From: Notospermus geniculatus
Lineage: Eukaryota > Nemertea > Pilidiophora > Heteronemertea > Lineidae
Length of the DNA stretch: 64,000 nucleotides
Reading direction: 5' to 3'
Assembly (NCBI GenBank): GCA_002633025.1
Contig: NMRB01000056.1
Coordinates: 1 to 64,000 of the forward strand
This document shows positions 23,001 through 32,700 of the stretch, in pieces (the stretch's first letter is position 1; every line of letters begins with the position of its first letter). The notes under the pieces were generated by a model. The model ran no database searches and was not told the DNA's origin. It worked only from the letters and a program-made list of their open reading frames with translations. Position numbers and translations under genes: made by a program.

Positions 23001-24130
23001 CCAATGACAATGTCATACACCATCGGCCATGGACCTCTAAAAAACATAAACAGAATATGGCAGGCTAGCAGCGGATGTGTACAATGTCCTTTTAAATTTA
23101 TAGCAATTAGCAACTCAGATAAGTATCCTACCAGCAGCGGAACGTTTTTCGACGTACATGCAAATGTACAAAGGCCCAATACGTTGGCACTTTAGTGAAA
23201 GCTTAATCTAAACATGACATAATAACAGGCTCGTAGCAGCCCTCTGATGAGTGAGGGGGCCCGGATCCCGGATTGACAGAAGGGGGACGTAGCTCGACGG
23301 AGGCGGTGAAGACCGGAAAGTGGGACGCCGGCCAAAGGGGGTCTGGGGGCGCTCCCCGAAAAAAAATTGACACTTTAAGTGCTTTAGATGCATTTTCCTG
23401 GGATCTAAGAGCAAAAATGTGGACCTATAAAATGGATATTTGGGCCAAGGAAATTTTTGGCAAAAAAGTGTGTGTGTGGGGGGGGGGGNGGCTCGTACGG
23501 GCCTGCATAAACGTTGTACATGCGACTAAAATCTTTTTACCTTGTCGCAAAGCAGTGTGCAGCAGTTAGAATGGTGACGTCATCCAAGATGGCGCCACCA
23601 CAAAGATGGCCATGGCCGTCTCTCAGGACGAGAGCCACCTGGTACGGAAACTGTCCCTTCCTGGCAATTTTGCCTTCAATAATACGTTTCGAGGGACCAA
23701 GCTCCTCGTCTGAAGTGCTGAATTCTGTAGAACAGAAGGGAACGAAGACATAGTTAAGTGTCGAAATCGCTAGTGTGCGGTGCCCTTAAAGGGCATCGCA
23801 CACTAGCGATTTTTCGAGCGATTTTCTAGGCGACCGGCCTTGCGACCACAAAAGCTACTGAACATATTTTCAGTTTTTTTTTAGTTTTTGTTGACTCGTT
23901 TGTGACAAATGCTTCCTTGGAAGATCAGTGATGTCGTGGATGACATCACTGATCGACCTCAAAGGTAATTATCGCAGGCGACGTAGTAGTCGCATCTGTA
24001 GTCGCCCCTGTTTTAGTCGCAGGTGTGCGGCGCCCTTAAGGTAAGAAATTTTGTGAGGACGTTGAAAAGTCTTACCAATAACTGCCAAAAGCCCAAGTAG
24101 GCACAACAGGAAAGGTCTTGTCAGCTGCAT
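20009..24130 (-). CDS. S1 family serine protease 2, complete
   Basis: Six exons on the minus strand: 24130-24076, 23724-23541, 23036-22903, 22114-21965, 21425-21280, 20179-20009. Phases are 1, 2, 1, 1, 0, the same as protease 1, and exon 5 is 146 nt in both genes. The 279-residue product has a hydrophobic signal peptide ([16 protein letters not shown]), a short propeptide and cleavage after SKR32 to give IIEG. The triad is His75 (TAAHC), Asp127 (DDVAIV) and Ser226 (GDSGGP). All eight core Cys are present. The pocket residues read Asn at 189, Gly at 216 and Ser at 226, as in protease 1. Four introns are GT-AG. The exon 5 donor must be GC (CAG then gcaggt) to keep phase and length. It is a secreted, probably active protease and a tail-to-tail relative of protease 1. 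Confidence 0.9.
20231..20383. repeat. Hairpin in protease 2 intron 5
   Basis: Arms of about 60 bases: gggccgtatgcaccaaacga left and tcgtttggtgcatacggccc right, with a loop of about 35 bases. It starts about 50 bases upstream of the last coding exon. Confidence 0.88.
20697..21236 (+). repeat. Tandem repeat, 210-base unit, about 2.5 copies
   Basis: Three starts of gtgagaccatttttatatgt are spaced 210 bases. The third copy stops after about 120 bases. The 62-residue frames in each unit are repeats of one another, not genes. It lies in protease 2 intron 5. Confidence 0.92.
21535..21905 (+). repeat. Dispersed repeat J, also at 40651-41052
   Basis: About 370 bases shared with 40651-41052, from catactccacgcagcgttg to ctagtggtgatat. 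It includes tcgctccgcgctcgcacta. No coding frame or terminal repeat is seen. In the second location it interrupts a segmental duplication, so it behaves as an insertion. Confidence 0.8.
22230..22840 (+). repeat. Minisatellite, about 47-base unit, about 13 copies
   Basis: Repeating words are ggttttagctcacagacata, gctcgcaga and atgaggtagcacac. It lies in intron 3 of protease 2. Confidence 0.93.
23780..24045. repeat. Imperfect fold-back around tagtcgc words
   Basis: The left part reads gcccttaaagggcatcgcac then actagcgattttt. The right part reads agtcgcaggtgtgcggcgcc then cttaag. The two are loose inverted copies. It is in intron 1 of protease 2. Confidence 0.45.
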
Positions 24131-25549
24131 TTTAGATCAAACTGAAATGAATTGTGCCGAACATTAATTTGATGATAGAAAATCTACGGACCCGCGTCTG
24201 CAATACGTTTTCCTTCTGTCAGCGGGAAAGGAAGTAAAGGGCCTGTCACGCTGAAGTAGTTTTCAAAACGTCCTGCCCCGTCCTAAAAAAATTGTAAAAC
24301 GGGCTAGAACGTGTAACCCTTGGCCAAATAATGCCTCGATGTTCTGGAGCACCCTTCCCGTCCATGAAGTTCGTAAAAAGACTGTAAAAAGTTGCCGCTA
24401 CGTCTGACTCCGTTCGCACATGGTTTGAGCCCGTTCGGCAAAATGTTCAAGAACTTGCTAGAACTAGCTCAGTGTGATGGGGTATTATGACATTAGTAGG
24501 CTAGGCCTAGACTCTGCGGGCGATTTCTTCAACTATTTCGATCACGAAATCATCAAAATTTTAATTTTGATTCAGTTTTCTAACTGTCCAATCACGAAAT
24601 TATCAAAATTATAAATAAGGGAGTAAAAAATAAAAGTGGAAAATAAAAGTCGGAAATTTTGGAATTTTGCGTCAATTTTTAAATTTCTAAATTTTTAAAT
24701 TTATCGGGAGAACATTTTTTTCCTATTTTGAGAAATTTTCTTAAAATGACATGACATTTTGTCTGATTTTTCGGGCGATATTTCTCAAAATGGGAAAATA
24801 TTCTCCCAATTTGAGAAATTGACAAATTCGCACAAGATTCCAAAATTTCCCACTTCTTATTTTCCACTTTTATTTCTTACTCCCTTAAATTCGATGTCAA
24901 TTTTTTACCAAATTACCATAAAAACACAAAGCTAGAAAAACAGGAGGAATTGTACTTACATGAGAGTCTGTTATTGTCTTGAATTCCGATGGTTTATGAT
25001 CGGCCCAGCTTCCACTGTCCCTCCGAGTTTCCGCGCGCGTAGTAGCAAAACGTTTATAAAACGCTGTGCAGCTTCTGTCTGCTATTTGAGGGATAGCCGT
25101 AATAGGGCACACTTATCACACTATAATGATACTTAACTCGCACAGCAGACAACTAAACGGGTAGATTACTTGTGACAAGCCCAAAAAGTATGATTCGCAT
25201 GCAAAAGTTATACACATGTTGATTTTTCCTGAGCAACATTTGAACTACATTTCTGAGCAACACGATCTTTCTACCCAGTACACAAAGGTCAAAATATCAT
25301 ACAACCTACATTTAAACATACAGGGAACACCTTGTGTTCGGATTCATCACCATGTAGCCCTACCCTAAATCCTGCAGCACACGTCACCGCTTTCGTTGCT
25401 CATACAGGCAATTTTCGTGGTCGCCAAGGAAATGGCCAAGTGCGCCGTGGCCGGCAACGACCACTCACCAAGGAAATTCTGTGGTGACCACGAATTGCCA
25501 CAAGTTGCCGAAAGTCAAACCAGTTTGATTTCTCACCACGAAAATTGCT
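24131..25549. other. Upstream flank of protease 2, no gene
   Basis: Holds the second MITE-D copy at 24617-24887 (ends aagggagta and tactccctt). A minus-strand open segment at about 24965-25090 ends at a good gtaagt donor, but I could not link it to any gene. Promoter elements were not recognised. Confidence 0.45.
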
Positions 25550-26376
25550 CGTAGTTGCCAGTTGTGGTGATGCGTGGCCATCAGCAGCACACGAGACCAC
25601 TGAGTGGTGACGTCTGCTGTAAACCGGCAACCACCACAAAAATTGCCGACCATGAAAATTGCCTGTACGAGCAACGAAAGTGGCCAGGGGCGGATCTAGG
25701 ATTTGCCAAGGCAGGCCCGGATTTAGAGGGGGGCACATGGGGCACGTCCCCCCCCCCCCATTTTTTGAGGGGCAATGATTTTTTTACTGCATTTTTTGGA
25801 AATCGTCTTGTATTTCATGTCTAAGATGCTGGGAAATCGCATCTCAGAGCTTTGATTTTTCAAATTTTTGACCCCCCCCTTCGTGTGCACGCACCTGCGG
25901 TTCGCGCCAACTGAGGGCTTCGCCCTCGGGGGTGTGCCCTCCTTATAAACCCTGGATCCGGCCCTGCAAAGGCACTTTTTTGATGATTGGCATTGGCCAT
26001 AACACCATCACAGACATAAGTTTATCTACACCTGATACCTTGAATATTTCAGGCGCCTGAGATAAAATAAAAACTTCGTCATTTGAAAAAAAAATAATTA
26101 CGTGTCCTTGCCCAGCCACCGTAAATATGACATCCATCGTATATTCGTTACCTCAAGTGATAAACATCATCCTGTCAATTGTACTTATTACCCACTCGCG
26201 AAAATACTCAAAATGAAAATGTTTATTGATTATTAAAGTAAACGTAGAATCACTCCATGCCCGGTTTGGAGAAGTTGCTCTTCCAGTAGTCAGCTTCACG
26301 AATGCCAACAGAACACACGTCCATGTCGCAATAATGTCCCAACAGTATTTTTTCGTCAAAAAAGACTTTTTCCCAA
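25550..26376 (+). pseudogene. Partial copy of the ENaC promoter and start
   Basis: Matches 43770-44341 closely from ttgccagttgtggtgatgcg to aaaaggttttag. This includes the 5' flank of the ENaC gene and its first 17 codons. An extra C after the ATG (tgtccc against tgtcc) shifts the frame, and similarity stops exactly at the internal ttttag. The copy also carries a hAT-like insertion (25712-25964) absent from the other copy. No downstream ENaC exon follows. Confidence 0.8.
25712..25964. mobile_element. hAT-like MITE with target duplication
   Basis: Ends caggcccggat and atccggccctg are inverted. Flanks are tgccaagg on the left and tgcaaagg on the right, the second overlapping the element's final tg. 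The paralogous segment near 43929 has the uninterrupted site (tttgccaagggcac). CAGG-type ends with an 8-base duplication are typical of hAT elements. It contains runs of G and C and no coding frame. Confidence 0.82.
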
Positions 26377-26753
26377 AAGGTTTTAGAAAACGAAGTGACT
26401 ATTTACCCGGCTGCCGGTCGTATTCACCCGGCTGCCGGTCAAGCAGTGGACAAAAAATCCCTTGTTTAACCGGCTGCTGTTTCACCAACGGTAATGTCCG
26501 CCGCGTCCGCTTCTGACCCCTAAGATACCCGACTATAGATAGATATTTCTGGAGAGGGCTTTTCGTAGTTAATTCATTGGTGCCTCATGAACAAGTTGTC
26601 TGTCCAATGCGCCGTAACTCACAAAAACTACAAATACATTTCTGAATTAAGTACATGTATTTATTGATGGTTTTTCGTAACATGTGGTAGTACATCTTTG
26701 AAAGACGGGAGTAACTTTCCCAGCTGTTTGCTCAAGCCGCATGCTGCAGCAGT

Positions 26754-29700
26754 CTATCCAGTCTGGACACTCCTTCCTCCTTTCCTCTTCAGCCAACATG
26801 AGGCAGAAGTCATTCCATTCCGGACACTCCTGCTCCCGTTCCTATTCAGCCAACATGAGACAAACGTATCTTCTCCCTGTGGAAATGCATGGGAAAAAGG
26901 CAATGGAGTATGACTTTCCTCATCAAGGAATTACACATATGTACATTAATCCCACCTTAGGCGAGACTTTTTTTATGACTTGTTTCTCGGACATGTCTAC
27001 TGACAAATTATGTGAGGAGGGAGGGAAAAAAATTTAAAAAAATATTTTTTTTCAGCATTTTTTGATTTTACGAAGGATATTTAGCCTGTTTACGAAGCGG
27101 AGGAAGAAATAAAAATAAATATTTTTTTTTTTTCAAAAAACAGGCTTTCAACCATCGGCGGATCCGTGAAATGGGAAAAAATGAAATTTTATTTTTTTTC
27201 TATTTTCTAAAAATGGTCTGCGGCGGATCCGCGAAACAAGTCATAAAAAAAGCCTCGCCTTACAGTCCATTTATTTGGGTAGCAAACTGGCTGATTAGAA
27301 TGTAGCATGTCGGTACTTATAAGCTGTTCAGCAATGTCAATGTACGTACATGTATGTACATGTCATGTACAGTTAGTTAACAATTACCGTATGTCGGTGT
27401 AACATCCGCCAGTATTTTCGTATGTCAGTTTCCCCTTATTGTTTGGGAAACGCTGGCCGATAAACCGACACATTTTTGTGTGCCTCCTATTGTCAGATAA
27501 TAGTAGGGGAACACTCACTGATGGGTAACATTCATAGACCGAACACTGTCCTGATTGAAAATACTAGGACAGACGCAAGCAAATGCATAAAACCATCATG
27601 GCGCCCGCTGGTCTATATTTAGCTCGACGAAACAAGTCATAAAAAAAGCCTCGCCTTACAGTCCATTTATTTGGGTAGCAAACTGGCTGATTAGAATGTA
27701 GCATGTCGGTACTTATAAGTTGTTCAGCAATGTCAATGTACGTACATGTATGTACATGTCATGTACAGTTAGTTAACAATTACCGTATGTCGGTGTAACA
27801 TTCGCCAGTATTTTCGTATGTCAGTTTCCCCTTATTGTTTGGGAAACGCTGGCCGATAAACCGACACATTTTTGTGTGCCTCCTATTGTCAGATACATGT
27901 AATAGTAGTGGAACACTCACTGATGGGTAACATTCAAAACGTTACACCGGTTGTTCAATCACTGATTGTGTTCTGTACAATTCCACTCTGATTTGCTGCT
28001 ACACATGGGTAGTCAAAGCTTATTTAGCAGATTATCAGTAGAATCTTGACAGATAAACCTGTCTACATCAAAGTAGTAGAATTTAATGAAAAATAAAATT
28101 CTGCATTCACCATATAAATCGCAGTCTCACTGTACTGATTAGGGAGGTTTCGCAAGCGCCCGGTTAGGCCCTACGACGACGTTTATCTATTGTGTGGGTA
28201 TACCCAAACAATAGATAAACGTCGTCGTAGGGCCTAACCGGGCGCTTGCGAAACCTCGCTATTATCAGTCTTCCTACCTGTTTTGCTGAACAAAGACCAC
28301 ATGACCCCTTACAGAATATGCTCATGTATTCATCCGTCGCGCACCTGTTTTCCTTGGCCCATACTTGACACGGCTGTTCGTAGTCCTTGCAAACTCCTGA
28401 AGGAAAAAAATAAAGGGGAAATGAATACCTCCGAACAACGGTCAAGTACCCCGTACAGGCTTATCAAACCGTGCTAGCCGTGTTCCCCACTACTGGAGAT
28501 ACCAACAGAATGCATGTACCGTACCAAGTTCAAAAAATTCTGCCCTTGAAGACAGTAGAGAATAGTGAAGTCATAGAGAGTTTCTTTATTGTCGTTGTTT
28601 TGAGATATTAGGGAGTTTAAGAAACTTTACGACAACGTTATTTTTTGTACCGAAAATACAATATATAATACGTGTATAATCTGGTGAATTCGTAGTATGA
28701 AAAATAACGTTGTCGTAAAGTTAACGTTTATCGTTTGATTTCTTAAACTCCCTATTGGGGAGGTTTCGAAATCAAACGATAAACCAAACTTTTACGACGA
28801 CGTTATTTTTCATACTACACATTAACCAGATTTTGCATTGCATTTTCGGTACAAAAATAAAGTTGTCGTTAACGTTTACGTTTATCGTTTGATTTCGAAA
28901 CCTCCCTAATAACAGGCAGTGACCAGGCACCAGGTTCGACTTGTACCATGGTGAACTTGAAGCTGTCTCGATGAATTTGACGTACTCGATCGTGTCGCCA
29001 GCGACATGTTACCATGACAACAGTCACGTGACCTGTCACGTGACTCCTTTTGTTTCTGACAATAGATTCCTTCTGTTTCCAAGGACTCCTTTTGTTTCTA
29101 ACAATAGCACTCTTTCTAACAATAGCTATTTTTCCAATCACAGTACCTATTGTTTGACACAATAGCTACTGTTTCTATAAATAGCATCATGACGTCATCG
29201 GAATCACCTCAAAAGGGGTACAGATTGACATACCTTACTACTCAACATATTTGGAGCTTCGGTTCGTACACGTCACCAAAGTGTGGAAATGCGTCCATTA
29301 TTTTTTGCTTATACATGTAAAACGCATTCTTTCTCTGCTCACTATCGTCGTCTTCCTACCTTTTTTGCCTGGGCAAAGACCACATGACTTCTTACATCTC
29401 CTGTGCATGACTCTTGTATTTCTCGGGCAACCGTATCCCTCGGCCCAATATGGACAGTTCTGATTGAAGTCTACGCAGTTTCCTGAACAAAAAAAGTAGG
29501 AGAAATAAAACGGTTTCCTAAGTTATCAGCTTGTGAAAGTAAAACGACGGATTTCTACAGACTTTTTACCGTCCAACTTCTTGTTTAGGCAGAACATTTT
29601 TAGATAGAGCATTTTCAGAAAAATGTCATACCTTGCTCACGTGGGCAACGTTCTGAAAATGCAGATTTTTAAAATACTTCTTACTGCACACGTGGACATG

Positions 29701-32700
29701 GCACTGTGAAATAAACCACACTAAAGATCTTGAAGTGAACTCGTTATTTTCCACACACAATTTTGTAACATCACTCTTTCAGTATTTTGAAGAACACTTC
29801 CTTATGTATCTCACTGTTCAGAAGCATGTAACAGTCCCAAGATCTGTGTTTGCTTTAAAGCCGCACAGTATAGACAGATGGGTCATAATCGGCGAGCATA
29901 GTCTCGGTCACCCAGCCGCCGTTTCGAATCTGGGAATCCGTATATGAGCAGTACTCAATCGACGTCATCTTCGTATGTACTTCGGCTATTTCCGACGGGC
30001 CTCCGTACATATCTCGACTGTATTATGGGCGCCATCTTGCGCAGCGATACAGCGGTGAATTCTACCGCACTGCGCCGGAAGTGAGAAGCTTGACCGACTA
30101 ACATCCAAGTTACATCCGCATGTTGAATAGTCCCTTGAAACGACGACAATTTTGCTTGTAATTCAACATACATCGTGTACATAGCGGATGAATATATCTA
30201 TTCCATCATTAAACAGGCGATAAACCGGTGTTTATAGTAGGTTTTTCGGTGTTTTTGGTGATCTACTTTATAAGGTGTGGAATCCACGCTATCAGCGTGA
30301 TATAAACAAACTAGAGAAGGTACAACGCTTGGCCACGAAGCTAATTACATCCTTACGAGACCTTCCATACGAACAAAGATTACAAATTCTGAAATTGCCA
30401 ACTTTGAGCTACAGACGGATTCGTGGTGACATGATCAGTATGTATAAATTGTTAAATGGTCTGATTATGTGTAATGTAGAAGTGAATTTAAATGTCAGAG
30501 ACACACGAGGGAACAACAGGAAGATTCTGATCCAGCATGCGAGCAGAGACGTACGAAGGAACTTTTTTACACTGAGAGCTGCCAAAACATGGAACACTCT
30601 ACCGAATGAAGTAGTAAATGCACCTTCGGTTATTTCGTTCAAAAACAGGCTGGACAGACATTGGGCAAATTCTCCTATTAAGTACCGATAATTTCGGGTA
30701 TTGTTGCTTGTAGCAAAGGACTATCTCTGCGGCTTTTCTTTCCTTTCTTATTATTTTGAGTTTGTTCACTTAGCTTATTAATTGCCGCTAGTATCGTTTT
30801 TCAAGTACGTAACTGATGATAAGTGACTAACTGTGTAACTCTATTTGTGTTCTTCAGGTACCGACGGACTTGGATATCTACATAATATATATGTTGTTAT
30901 TACGGTTTTTCTCGGATGTACAAGTGAATGAAGTAACGTTGTACCGGTGGAGATTCTGGATTTGTTGCATAAAACACGGATATCTTACGAAACCGGATTA
31001 TTCAGGATTGTGGACTACTATTACTGCGCCATATGTTACCCCCTCGCGCCGCTGCGCAGTGATTTCAAAAAATTATTTTGATCCACCAAATTTTGGGCAA
31101 AGATCCAGCAGGACCATAAAGCCCTAATTGCTATGCTATGCTAAGCTATAACGTTTGCTTAACGTTTTCCGGCCATCTTGTTTGTCACATGACCAGATGA
31201 GATCACATGACCACTGAAAATAAGTAGTCTCTGCAATATGGCGGCCATGATACATCAGAGTCAATGACGATAAATTAATAAAAGTCATGACTCTGTGGTT
31301 CAGAGTGGAGCAGTACTGTGGAACGAAACGGCTGGCTGCGCAAGACTACACGCAGCATTGGGGATTCCCCATGGGGATTCCCCGAACCTCGATACAGGAT
31401 AATGCTATAATGTGTGGTTCTATGGTTCTATACATTACGCACGCCTGTAAACGAGGTTGCACTAAAATTCGGCCGAACTGGAAGTGATTGGCTGTGCATA
31501 CTGTGCGGCTTATAGAAGAAAAATCATTAGCAGATCATAAGTACAATGTACACGTACACGTTACTGAGGGCAAATTGAAGACTTACTTCTAAACAAGGCG
31601 AATCCAGCTTGTCCTACGTTACTCAACTGTGTCCTTGAACACACGAATTTTTTGAGCCAACATTGATTCAATCGCTGCTGGAATGACTGGCAATCGTAAC
31701 GGTCATTGCACAGAGTACGGCAGACAGCGCGATTATGCGGTCCGTGATATATATCATGGCCACGACAGTCAGCGTTCTGTTCGGTGTATGAGCATGCTGA
31801 AACGTTGATACATTTACATGACGTTACTGAAGTCTTACATATCCTTGAAAATAGGACGAATCCAGGCTTTTCCAGTTCATTGTTTACGACTTACGACTTC
31901 ATTGTTTACATTCAATGTTTTTAAAGATGGGTGTTTACATTATGTTATTTTGGACTTTTGGGACATGCCGATCCACCAACATGAATACTTTTGGAATCAA
32001 CAGAATTTCTAGAGAGGCATGCCACCAACAAATTACTCATAAGACAAAGAAAGCCTGGACATAAATAAACAAAATGTAAATAAACAATGAATTTCGTAGC
32101 CCGCAAAAATACCCGTGATACATTTTCTTTAACTGACGGTATAGGAAGTTGTCAGTGTTCGAGCCAAGCAAGGATCATTTGAATTACGAATGTAAATTGA
32201 CTGATGTTATTATTAAGTTATCACTGACAGTTTTAGTTGTACGGTACTGAATTTTCACGATACAGACCATTTTTTAGAAAAACGGCATAGGCCTACCTGG
32301 CCGACTTGGGCAATGTTCTGAAAATGATTTTTTTTAAAAAATAAATTAGATCGCTTCGTAGTGCGTGTCTTGTTGAAACAATGTACTACTCTCCATTCCA
32401 GTTCCGATTGGCGCGAGGTTTATCAACGATAGCTCGGCAACGGCTGGGCCGATTTTGATGAAACATACGTCAATCGACTTGTCTTTCTTGGCGGTACAGC
32501 CATCATCACTGTCATTTTCCCGAAAAACGTGAGAGAAAAAAGTTCTTTCACAAATCACAGTTCGTGTTTACGGCCGAAGTGGCGGCCATTTTGAAATGAC
32601 GCAATGCATCGTGCACGTGTAAACTGCACTGAACAGCATAGCGAAATGAAATGGGTTTTGAGAAAGGGATCCGTTATGCGGGCCTTACGCGAAAAATGAA

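Noticed and set aside
24965-25090. Minus-strand open segment ending at gtaagt
   Set aside because: Good donor, but no protein family and no linked exon.
26153-26359. Minus-strand frame with a hydrophobic start, repeated at 44109-44351
   Set aside because: It is the antisense of the ENaC 5' flank and first exon. Duplication explains its preservation.
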